A stretch of 36,915 nucleotides of DNA from Lachnospiraceae bacterium (GTDB lineage: Bacteria; Bacillota; Clostridia; Lachnospirales; Lachnospiraceae), in assembly GCA_011959285.1 (NCBI GenBank), contig BLLW01000037.1, forward strand, positions 1 to 36,915. The letters are read 5' to 3'. A model generated the notes under the pieces. It was not told the DNA's origin and did not search any database. It saw nothing but the letters and a program-made list of their open reading frames with translations. The translations under genes were made by a program, and so were the position numbers. Below, in pieces: positions 16,370 to 23,968 of this stretch. The number at the start of each line of letters is the position of its first letter. The first letter of the stretch is position 1.

Positions 16370-17488
16370 TTACATAACGTATCTGTCGTTTCTTTCCAGC
16401 ACAATCTTAATACCGTCATTGCCTGTGTGATAAGAGTTTGCTCTAATCGTATCGCGGCTTTCCACGATACAGTTCTCAATATGTGTATTGTCTCCGATGT
16501 AAACATCGTTCAAAATTATGGAGTTTTTAATGTAACAGTTATTTCCAATGTAAGCCTGTTTAAAGATAACAGAATCTTCTACCGTACCATTAATGATACA
16601 TCCGCTGGAAATAAGACTGTTTCTGACCTGTGATCCCACATTATATTTGGCAGGCGGCAGGTCATCTACCTTGGAATAAATATCCGGGTACTGCTTGAAG
16701 AAGTAATCTCTTATTTCAGCCTTGAGGAAATCCATGTTCGTGCTGAAATAGTCATCCACGGTCGCAATGTTTCTCCAGTAATCCTGAAGTTTATAACCAT
16801 AGATTCTCTTCATATTCTTGTACCGGATCAAAATATCTTTTACAAAGTCATATCTGTCTTCTTCCGCGCACTTTTCAATCATTTCTATGAGCTGACGCCT
16901 TCTGACTACATAGATACCGCAGGAAATCGTATTGGACTTAGCCACTACAGGCTTCTCTTCAAAGTCTTCAATGCGGCTTTCTTCGTTCATCTTGATTGTG
17001 CCGAATCTGTCAACATTCACTTTGGAAGGCATGTCTTTACATACTACCGTGATATCGGCTTTCTTTGCTATGTGATATTCCAGCACCTTGTTGTAATCCA
17101 GTTTATAGACACAGTCGCCGGAAGCAATCACCACATAGGGTTCATGGCTGCTCTTCAAAAATGATAAATTCTGTGCTATCGCATCCGCCGTTCCTCTGTA
17201 CCAGAAATTACTCTCTGCGGTCACTGCCGGCGTAAATACATATAAGCCGCCTTGTTTACGTCCAAAGTCCCACCACTTGGATGAATTCAGATGTTCATTC
17301 AGGCTTCTTGCATTGTACTGGGTAAATACAGCCACCTTCTGGATATGGGAGTTCGTCATATTGCTCAGTGCAAAGTCAATGCTTCTGTAACTGCCCGCAA
17401 TAGGCATTGCACATACCGCTCTCTTCTGTGAGAGTTCCTTCATCCTATAACTGTTTCCGCCTGCTAATACTATACCAATTGCTCTCAC
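16370..17488 (-). CDS. glgD: Glucose-1-phosphate adenylyltransferase subunit GlgD
   Basis: The non-catalytic or regulatory partner of GlgC in Firmicutes glycogen synthesis. The 372-residue protein has a nucleotidyltransferase fold (VLAGGNSYRMKELSQKRA, IDFALSNMTNS, YRGTADAIAQNL). It has GDCVYKLDY where catalytic GlgC has GDHIYKMDY. The C-terminal left-handed beta-helix carries hexapeptide repeats (IGNNCYIKNSIILNDVYIGD). It starts with GTG at 17488, sharing one nucleotide with the glgC stop (TAGTG), which indicates translational coupling and fixes the start. Confidence 0.93.
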   Translation of the reverse strand: MRAIGIVLAGGNSYRMKELSQKRAVCAMPIAGSYRSIDFALSNMTNSHIQKVAVFTQYNARSLNEHLNSSKWWDFGRKQGGLYVFTPAVTAESNFWYRGTADAIAQNLSFLKSSHEPYVVIASGDCVYKLDYNKVLEYHIAKKADITVVCKDMPSKVNVDRFGTIKMNEESRIEDFEEKPVVAKSNTISCGIYVVRRRQLIEMIEKCAEEDRYDFVKDILIRYKNMKRIYGYKLQDYWRNIATVDDYFSTNMDFLKAEIRDYFFKQYPDIYSKVDDLPPAKYNVGSQVRNSLISSGCIINGTVEDSVIFKQAYIGNNCYIKNSIILNDVYIGDNTHIENCIVESRDTIRANSYHTGNDGIKIVLERNDRYVM

Positions 17489-18759
17489 TATTCCTCACCC
17501 GCCTTAATTAATGTTTTTCCGCTTGCAAGCCAATTATCCGGATAATCTTCCTTGGAAGTTACGCCGAATATGCAGGAGTTCTTGCCTACCGTAATTCCAG
17601 ATGGTATTACGCTCTTTTCTCCTATGGTAACAATTCCGCTGTTGTAAATATGAGGATCCGTCTCATTGGAAACTTCATCTCCATATCCAAGTTTGACGCC
17701 GTCTTTAATCTCCGCACCCTCCGCCACAATTGCTTTATAAAGCTCACATCCGGCTCCAATCACCGTGTTATTCATAATGATAGAATCCCGGACGATGGTA
17801 TCCTTGCCAATCGTAACGCCACAGCCAATAACAGAATTGTAAACCTTTCCGTAAATGTCAGTTCCTTCCCCTACAATGCTTCTCTCTACAACAGAATCAT
17901 TTGCAATATATTGAGGAGGAAGCGTATCACTCTTTGTGTAAATCTTCCAATATTCCTCATACAGATTAAATTCAGGAACCAGATCAATCAATTCCATATT
18001 AGCTTCCCAATAAGAGTTAAGGGTTCCTACGTCTTTCCAATAGCCGTTAAATTCATAAGCATAAAGGGGATCGCCCTTGCCATGGCAATAGGGAATAACA
18101 TGTTTACCAAAATCCAGCCCCGGCTGTTCAGCATTGGCAAGCAACGCTTCTTTTAATGTTTTCCAGTTGAAGATATAGATTCCCATGGATGCCAGATTGC
18201 TTCTGGGATTTTCCGGTTTTTCCTCGAAATCTGTAATTCTTCTGTTCTCATCTGTAATCATGATTCCGAACCGCTTTGCCTCTTCCATGGGAACCGGCAT
18301 AACTGCAATCGTCACATCAGCTTCTTTCTCCTTGTGAAAATCCAGCATTACCTCATAATCCATCTTGTATATGTGATCTCCGGAAAGAATCAGAACATAT
18401 TCCGGATTAAAACTGTCCATATAATCCAAATTCTGATAAATTGCATTCGCGGTACCGGTATACCACTCACTATTTGCACTCTTCTCATAGGGTGGGAGGA
18501 CTGTTACACCTCCTATATTTCTGTCCAAGTCCCAGGGAATACCGATTCCGATATGGGTATTCAATCGTAAGGGCTGGTACTGTGTCAGAACACCAACTGT
18601 ATCTACTCCAGAATTAATACAGTTGCTCAATGGGAAGTCTATGATGCGGTATTTCCCCCCAAATGATACCGCCGGCTTGGCCACCTTAGAGGTAAGCACC
18701 CCCAGTCTGCTTCCCTGACCACCTGCTAACAACATGGCAATCATCTCTTTTTTAATCAT
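17488..18759 (-). CDS. glgC: Glucose-1-phosphate adenylyltransferase
   Basis: Makes ADP-glucose for glycogen synthesis. The 423-residue protein has the N-terminal [15 protein letters not shown] nucleotide-binding loop and [20 protein letters not shown]. It also has [25 protein letters not shown] with the catalytic Asp, and [10 protein letters not shown]-terminal hexapeptide-repeat domain follows. Length fits the family. AGAGGTGAT precedes ATG 18759. It forms a two-gene operon with glgD from the promoter at 18830-18858. Confidence 0.95.
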   Translation of the reverse strand: MIKKEMIAMLLAGGQGSRLGVLTSKVAKPAVSFGGKYRIIDFPLSNCINSGVDTVGVLTQYQPLRLNTHIGIGIPWDLDRNIGGVTVLPPYEKSANSEWYTGTANAIYQNLDYMDSFNPEYVLILSGDHIYKMDYEVMLDFHKEKEADVTIAVMPVPMEEAKRFGIMITDENRRITDFEEKPENPRSNLASMGIYIFNWKTLKEALLANAEQPGLDFGKHVIPYCHGKGDPLYAYEFNGYWKDVGTLNSYWEANMELIDLVPEFNLYEEYWKIYTKSDTLPPQYIANDSVVERSIVGEGTDIYGKVYNSVIGCGVTIGKDTIVRDSIIMNNTVIGAGCELYKAIVAEGAEIKDGVKLGYGDEVSNETDPHIYNSGIVTIGEKSVIPSGITVGKNSCIFGVTSKEDYPDNWLASGKTLIKAGEE

Positions 18760-18829
18760 GTCATCACCTCTTACCAGTAATTTTTTTACTACATATTTGA
18801 TACAAGTAGCAATCGTGGAATTTATGAAT

Positions 18830-18858
18830 AGTATATCATATGTTTCGTTAAAAGTGAA
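18830..18858 (-). promoter_or_regulatory. sigma-A promoter for glgC-glgD
   Basis: On the minus strand there is TTCACT (18853-18858), a 17-bp spacer and TATACT (18830-18835), about 70 bp before the glgC start. Matches are 4 of 6 and 5 of 6. Confidence 0.6.
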
Positions 18859-18996
18859 TATTTTTTACAAATTTATTCCATCTACCTGCGGTTTTTATGT
18901 CAATTTTTTACATACAAAACAACAGGATTTTCCATTTTTCTCACAATATTTTGTATATCAAAATTATCGTCATCGCACATTTTGTCAAAAATGCCA

Positions 18997-19025
18997 TTGG
19001 TTTTTTTTGTGTAATTATATATAAT
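18997..19025 (+). promoter_or_regulatory. Possible sigma-A promoter for murC
   Basis: TTGGTT (18997-19002), 17 bp and a perfect TATAAT (19020-19025) lie 36 bp before the murC start. The rest of the 302-bp glgC-murC intergenic region is AT-rich, and I see no gene or other structure in it. The -35 is weak. Confidence 0.4.
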
Positions 19026-19061
19026 TATGTTAAAACTAATATATTATACGGAGGGTTCATC

Positions 19062-20441
19062 ATGTATCAGTTAGATTTTAATCACCCTATTCACATACAT
19101 TTTATAGGAATTGGAGGCATCAGCATGAGCGGTCTTGCTGAAATCCTCATCGACAAGGGCTTTACGGTCTCCGGTTCCGATACAAAGGCTTCCTCCCTGA
19201 CAGAACTCCTTGTGAGAAAAGGCGCAAAAATCTATTATGGACAGAAAGCAGAAAATTTAACCGACGATATCGATCTTGTGGTATATACCAGCGCTATCCA
19301 TCCTGACAATCCAGAATTTGCTGCCGTGCAGGATAAGCGCATTCCTTCTCTGACCAGAGCCCAGCTCTTAGGACAGCTGATGAAAAATTATGAGATTCCC
19401 ATTGCCATCAGCGGCACCCACGGAAAGACTACCACCACCTCCATGATCTCAGAAATCCTTTTAGAGGCTGGTGTTGATCCCACGCTCTCCATAGGCGGCA
19501 TCCTTAAGACTATCGACGGCAACATCCGCATCGGACACGGCAAATGTTTTGTCACTGAGGCATGCGAATATACCAACAGTTTCTTAAGCTTTTTCCCTAA
19601 AATAAGTATTATCCTCAATGTGGAAGAAGACCATCTGGACTTTTTCAAGGATATCACTCATATCCGCCGCTCCTTCCATCAGTTTGCTGCCCTTCTTCCT
19701 GCAGACGGCACCCTGATCATCAATGGTGAAATTCCTGAAATAGATACCATCCTTGAAGGGCTTGACTGCAACATCATCACTTACGGCGGACTTGATTCCT
19801 ATGATTATCATCCTGAAGATATCCATTATAGCGAGAAGGGATGCGCCAGTTTCACTTTAATAAGGAAAGATGGCTCAAAAGAACCCATTTGTCTTAATGT
19901 TCCGGGTGAACATAATATCTATAATGCTATGGCTGCCATTGCCCTTGCCGACCAGCTATCAATCGATTATGCTGCCGTCAGAAAAGCGTTGTCCCATTTC
20001 CGCGGAACCGATCGACGTTTTGAATACAAAGGAACCATGGATGGAACGGTTATAATAGATGATTATGCACATCATCCCACAGAAATTACTGCAACTTTAA
20101 CTGCAGCGCAAAATTATCCCCATAAAACTCTTTGGTGCGTGTTCCAGCCCCACACATTTACCCGCACAAAAGCTTTTATGAAAGAATTTGCAACGGCTCT
20201 TTCCCTGGCAGATTGTATCGTGCTTACCGATATTTATCCTGCACGTGAGACCGATCATCTTGGCATCAGTTCTAAGACGCTTCAAAAAGAAATTGAAGCC
20301 TTAGGGAAGACCTGTTTTTATTTCCCCGCTTTTGCTGAAATCGAAAAATTTCTTTCAGAAAATTGCTCTTCCGGGGACTTGTTGATAACTATGGGCGCTG
20401 GAGACGTTGTAAATATTGGAGAAGACTTATTAAAGAGCTGA
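19062..20441 (+). CDS. murC: UDP-N-acetylmuramate--L-alanine ligase
   Basis: Adds L-Ala to UDP-MurNAc, the first peptide step of peptidoglycan synthesis. The 459-residue protein has HFIGIGGISMSGLAEIL (N-terminal Rossmann domain), SGTHGKTTTTSMISEIL (ATP loop), EACEYTNSFLSFFP and NVEEDHLDFF. The C-terminal domain carries DDYAHHPTEI and ends with TMGAGDV. GGAGGG at 19050-19055 fixes ATG 19062; the frame is open further upstream but without a ribosome site. It is followed by a terminator hairpin. Confidence 0.96.
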   Translation: MYQLDFNHPIHIHFIGIGGISMSGLAEILIDKGFTVSGSDTKASSLTELLVRKGAKIYYGQKAENLTDDIDLVVYTSAIHPDNPEFAAVQDKRIPSLTRAQLLGQLMKNYEIPIAISGTHGKTTTTSMISEILLEAGVDPTLSIGGILKTIDGNIRIGHGKCFVTEACEYTNSFLSFFPKISIILNVEEDHLDFFKDITHIRRSFHQFAALLPADGTLIINGEIPEIDTILEGLDCNIITYGGLDSYDYHPEDIHYSEKGCASFTLIRKDGSKEPICLNVPGEHNIYNAMAAIALADQLSIDYAAVRKALSHFRGTDRRFEYKGTMDGTVIIDDYAHHPTEITATLTAAQNYPHKTLWCVFQPHTFTRTKAFMKEFATALSLADCIVLTDIYPARETDHLGISSKTLQKEIEALGKTCFYFPAFAEIEKFLSENCSSGDLLITMGAGDVVNIGEDLLKS

Positions 20442-20555
20442 TTATCCACATTATCCACATATCAGAATGTAAAAACGCACATTAGATATGTGGATATTTT
20501 TTCGCCTTCACATGCCGGATTTCCTTTTGTATCCACATTTTCCACACTTTCCACA
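20442..20555. promoter_or_regulatory. Cluster of DnaA boxes between murC and dnaD
   Basis: Two perfect DnaA boxes TTATCCACA lie head to tail at 20442-20450 and 20451-20459. A minus-strand box with one mismatch (ATATCCACA) is at 20489-20497. Three more in direct tandem with exact 9-bp steps are at 20529-20537 (GTATCCACA), 20538-20546 (TTTTCCACA) and 20547-20555 (CTTTCCACA), with one, one and two mismatches. The cluster is upstream of the helicase-loader genes. By analogy with B. subtilis DnaA-box clusters it may regulate the operon or titrate DnaA; a replication origin role is not excluded. Confidence 0.75.
20452..20502 (+). terminator. Terminator hairpin of murC, overlapping DnaA boxes
   Basis: TATCCACATATC (20452-20463) pairs perfectly with GATATGTGGATA (20485-20496). 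Inside, AATGT (20466-20470) pairs with ACATT (20479-20483). Six T follow at 20497-20502. It lies 10 nt after the murC stop. The stem arms contain a plus-strand and a minus-strand DnaA box. Confidence 0.7.
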
Positions 20556-20602
20556 GTATTTACAATCCCTTGAAAATGCTGGTTTTTCATCATTTTTTCC
20601 TA

Positions 20603-20631
20603 TTTCAATTTCAGAATGCTTGTGCTATAAT
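20603..20631 (+). promoter_or_regulatory. Extended -10 promoter for the dnaD operon
   Basis: A perfect TATAAT at 20626-20631 is preceded directly by TGC, giving the extended -10 form. A weak -35-like TTTCAA lies 17 bp upstream. The DnaA-box array ends 48 bp upstream of the -35, so bound DnaA could reach this promoter. Confidence 0.6.
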
Positions 20632-20679
20632 TCAATTTGCTTTCATTCGTGTAAATAAAATAAGGTCAGGTGATGATTC

Positions 20680-21723
20680 ATGAATCGCTTTAAAATTTAT
20701 CAGGAAAACAGTTCTGATGTGACCGTTGTGTCCAATTTATTTATTGATGAATATATGAAGGACGCCAACGATGCCCAGCTTAAGATTTATCTGTATCTGC
20801 TCCGCGTCATGAGCGCTGGTGGCTCTACCAGTGTCTCCGACATAGCGGATCAGTTTAACCATACGGAAAAAGACGTCATAAGAGCGCTCCGCTATTGGGA
20901 GAAGAAAAACCTCCTTGCGCTCGAGTACGACAACGCCAAAAATCTTTCCGGCATACAGCTTTTGGATATCGCCAGACGTCCCGGCAACGACGCAGTTTTG
21001 CTCGCTCCCTTAGTCCCGCTTCCCTCCAAGCAGGAAGCCGCTTCGGAAAAGCCTGCATTTTCCAAACCGTCTTACAGCCTTGACGACTTAAAGGAATTTA
21101 AAAATAACGAGGAGACTTCCCAGATTCTTTTTGTTGCAGAGCAATATATCGGAAAGCCTTTAAGCCCTTCAGAAATCAAAACCATCCTTTTCTTTACAGA
21201 TAAACTTAATTTCTCTGAAGATATGATTGATTACCTGATTCAGTATTGTGTGGGAAAAGGGAAAAAGGATTTCCGCTACATAGAAAAAGTTGCCATTAGC
21301 TGGGCAGAAGAAGGCATCACCACGCCCGGACAGGCTGCCAAAGCTGCCGTAAAATACGACAGGGCCGTTTACGATACTATGAAGGCACTGGGTAAATCCG
21401 GCACTCCCACGAAGGCGGAAGCTGATTATGCCCTCAAGTGGGTGCAGACATACGGCTTTACAAAGGACATTATCCTTGAGGCCTGCCATCGAACAGTTAT
21501 GGCGACAGACAAACACCGTTTTGAATATGCAGACAGTATCCTAAACAGCTGGCATCAGAAACAGGTTCATCATAAATCTGATATCAAGGCGCTAGATGAA
21601 GCCTACACCAAAAGCAGGACCCTTTCTTCTAAACCCAAGAGCACCAGTGCTGAACAATTCAATCAATTCATGCAAAATGATTATGATTTTGATGCACTTG
21701 AAAAGGAAATCCTGAGCAATTAG
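20680..21723 (+). CDS. DnaD/DnaB-type replication initiation protein
   Basis: Takes part in loading the replicative helicase at the origin. The 347-residue protein has an N-terminal winged-helix region (about 15-100; VSDIADQFNHTEKDVIRALRYWEKK). Two DnaD C-terminal (DDBH2) modules follow, at about 148-212 and 232-310. Each module ends in the YxxxIxxxW-type motif characteristic of the family: YIEKVAISW and YADSILNSW. One DDBH1 plus two DDBH2 modules is the layout of B. subtilis DnaB rather than DnaD. AGGTGATG lies upstream of ATG 20680. It is 24 nt before the helicase-loader gene. Confidence 0.87.
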   Translation: MNRFKIYQENSSDVTVVSNLFIDEYMKDANDAQLKIYLYLLRVMSAGGSTSVSDIADQFNHTEKDVIRALRYWEKKNLLALEYDNAKNLSGIQLLDIARRPGNDAVLLAPLVPLPSKQEAASEKPAFSKPSYSLDDLKEFKNNEETSQILFVAEQYIGKPLSPSEIKTILFFTDKLNFSEDMIDYLIQYCVGKGKKDFRYIEKVAISWAEEGITTPGQAAKAAVKYDRAVYDTMKALGKSGTPTKAEADYALKWVQTYGFTKDIILEACHRTVMATDKHRFEYADSILNSWHQKQVHHKSDIKALDEAYTKSRTLSSKPKSTSAEQFNQFMQNDYDFDALEKEILSN

Positions 21724-21747
21724 ACCAAATCATAAGGAGATTATGCC

Positions 21748-22719
21748 GTGGCATTAAACAATTCCCAATACGAAACGATTATGCGCGAATATGAAGACAG
21801 GCAGACAAGGAACCGACATCTTGTGGAGCAGCGCACAAAGGAAGTATATCAAAAAGTAGAAGGATACCGCGCTCTTTCCGAGTCCATTGCCGCCATTTCC
21901 GTGTCACAGGGGAAAAAGCTCTTAGAAGGCAATGAGCATGCCTTAGAAGAACTGCGGGAGTCTATCCGCAATCTTACCAGTATGAAAGAGCAGCTTCTTG
22001 TAAGCGCCGGCTATCCCAGTGATTATTTAGAGCCTGTCTATGACTGCCCCGACTGCCATGACACCGGTTATATCGAAGGCGCCAAGTGCCATTGCTTTAA
22101 ACAAACCATCATCGACCTTCTCTATGAGCAGTCTGGTATACGCAATATGATAGAAAAAGAGAACTTCAGCGTTCTCACCTATGACTATTATCAAGGCGAA
22201 GATCTTGAGCGTTTTAAGAGCGCTGTGCAAACAGGTAAAACATTCATAAAAAATTTTGATTCAGACTATCAAAATTTATTTTTTTATGGTACAGTGGGTA
22301 CGGGCAAATCTTTTCTATCCGGCTGTATTGCCAGAGAGTTGATAGAAAGTGGACATTCTGTCATCTATTTTAGTTCTGCCGGACTCTTTGAAACTTTATC
22401 CAGAAACATGTTTGACTATAAAAACAAAGATGATATTCTCAGCTTTCATGAAGACCTAAATAGCTGTGATTTGCTCATAATTGACGATTTGGGAACCGAA
22501 TACACCAGCAATGTTACTGCTTCTGTATTTTTTTCTCTGCTGAACCAGCGTCATCTCGGGAAAAAGTCCACCATCATCTCAACAAATCTCTCTTTAGAGG
22601 ATTTGCGAAACCGATACTCAGATCGAATCTTTTCCCGGATAACTAATCAATATACAATTTGTAAGTTTACCGGACCAGATATCCGGATGTACAAAAAAAG
22701 ACTTCAAAACAGAAAGTGA
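21748..22719 (+). CDS. DnaC/DnaI-type helicase loader ATPase
   Basis: An AAA+ ATPase that delivers the replicative helicase. The 323-residue protein has a helical N-terminal region with a zinc-binding cluster (CPDCHDTG at 100-107 and CHC at 114-116), as in DnaI. The ATPase domain has Walker A GTVGTGKS (181-188) and Walker B DLLIIDDLG (241-249). Sensor elements STNLSLEDL and SDRIFSRI follow. It starts with GTG 21748, chosen because AAGGAGA lies 7 nt upstream; the nearby ATG 21743 is out of frame. It lies between the dnaD-like gene and the PRPP synthetase, which begins 9 nt after its stop. Confidence 0.9.
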   Translation: MALNNSQYETIMREYEDRQTRNRHLVEQRTKEVYQKVEGYRALSESIAAISVSQGKKLLEGNEHALEELRESIRNLTSMKEQLLVSAGYPSDYLEPVYDCPDCHDTGYIEGAKCHCFKQTIIDLLYEQSGIRNMIEKENFSVLTYDYYQGEDLERFKSAVQTGKTFIKNFDSDYQNLFFYGTVGTGKSFLSGCIARELIESGHSVIYFSSAGLFETLSRNMFDYKNKDDILSFHEDLNSCDLLIIDDLGTEYTSNVTASVFFSLLNQRHLGKKSTIISTNLSLEDLRNRYSDRIFSRITNQYTICKFTGPDIRMYKKRLQNRK

Positions 22720-22728
22720 GGTACCTTC

Positions 22729-23919
22729 ATGGCGCATCGTGAAGAAACAAGAAACTTGGAAACAATCCCCGTAGGATCCCTTGGAATCATCCCCTTAGAA
22801 GGATGCAGAGCCCTTGGTGAAAAAGTAGATGATTACCTTGTGAAATGGCGTACCGTCCGCGAGAGTGAGCACAAAGACAGCCTTGCTTTTGCCGGCTATC
22901 AAAGAGATTCTTATATTTTGAAGGCAAAAGTACCGCGTTTTGGCTCCGGCGAAGCAAAAGGCATGATTCTTGAATCAGTCCGTGGAACTGACTTGTATCT
23001 CCTGGTGGATGTTGCCAATTATAGTCTTACTTATTCTCTATGCGGGCACGAAAACCACATGTCCCCGGACGATCACTATCAGGATCTAAAAAGAATCATT
23101 GCTGCAGTAGGCGGAAAAGCAAGGCGGATTACCGTCATCATGCCTTTTCTCTATGAGAGCAGACAGCATAAAAGAACAGCCAGAGAATCCCTTGACTGCG
23201 CGCTTGCCCTTCAGGAGATGGTCCACATGGGCGTTGATAATATCATCACCTTTGATGCTCATGACCCTAGAGTGCAGAATGCAATTCCACTGCACGGCTT
23301 TGAAACCGTGCGCCCTACTTATCAGTTCATAAAAGGGCTTTTAAAACATGTTCCAAACCTCGCCATCGATTCCAACCACATGATGGTAATCAGCCCTGAC
23401 GAAGGGGGGATGAGCCGTGCCATTTATATGGCAAATGTACTTGGACTGGATATGGGTATGTTCTACAAGAGAAGGGACTACACCCGTATTGTAAACGGGC
23501 GCAATCCCATTGTGGCACATGAATTTTTAGGTTCTTCTGTCGAAGGCAAGGATATGGTCATCATTGATGATATGATTTCTTCCGGTGAGAGTGTATTGGA
23601 AGTCGCCACAGCCTTAAAGGAGCGCAAGGCACGCAAAATCTTTATCTGTGCTACCTTTGGTCTGTTTACCAATGGGCTGGATCGGTTTGATAAGGCTTAT
23701 GAAAACGGAATCATCGACAAGGTTCTGACCACCAACCTGATTTATCAGACGCCAGAGCTGTTAGAACGCGAATGGTACATAGACTGTGATATGAGTAAAT
23801 ATATTGCTTATTTGATTGACACTTTAAATCACGACGCATCCATTAGTGATCTTCTTGACCCCAATAACCGTATCCAGGATGTGGTTGCCAGATATAAAGT
23901 GGGAGAAACGATTGATTAA
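22729..23919 (+). CDS. Ribose-phosphate pyrophosphokinase, long divergent form
   Basis: Makes PRPP from ribose 5-phosphate and ATP for nucleotide synthesis. The 396-residue protein is about 80 longer than usual Prs. Family elements are the loop MPFLYESRQHKR, FDAHDPRVQNAIP in place of the usual DLHAxQIQGFF, SPDEGGMSRA, and the PRPP-binding MVIIDDMISSGES. An N-terminal extension and a C-terminal tail (about 360-396) account for the excess. Because it differs from the canonical enzyme at the DLHA motif, a second canonical prs may exist elsewhere. It is the third gene of the helicase-loader operon and is followed by a strong terminator. Confidence 0.85.
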   Translation: MAHREETRNLETIPVGSLGIIPLEGCRALGEKVDDYLVKWRTVRESEHKDSLAFAGYQRDSYILKAKVPRFGSGEAKGMILESVRGTDLYLLVDVANYSLTYSLCGHENHMSPDDHYQDLKRIIAAVGGKARRITVIMPFLYESRQHKRTARESLDCALALQEMVHMGVDNIITFDAHDPRVQNAIPLHGFETVRPTYQFIKGLLKHVPNLAIDSNHMMVISPDEGGMSRAIYMANVLGLDMGMFYKRRDYTRIVNGRNPIVAHEFLGSSVEGKDMVIIDDMISSGESVLEVATALKERKARKIFICATFGLFTNGLDRFDKAYENGIIDKVLTTNLIYQTPELLEREWYIDCDMSKYIAYLIDTLNHDASISDLLDPNNRIQDVVARYKVGETID

Positions 23920-23928
23920 AAAATTTTT

Positions 23929-23968
23929 AGCGGCAGACCTTCTAAAAAAGGTCTGTCGCTCTTATTTT
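23929..23968. terminator. Bidirectional terminator
   Basis: AGCGGCAGACCTT (23929-23941) pairs with AAGGTCTGTCGCT (23948-23960) with one G-U, loop 6 nt. T-rich tails lie on both sides. It sits between the convergent PRPP synthetase gene and the membrane protein gene. Confidence 0.85.
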
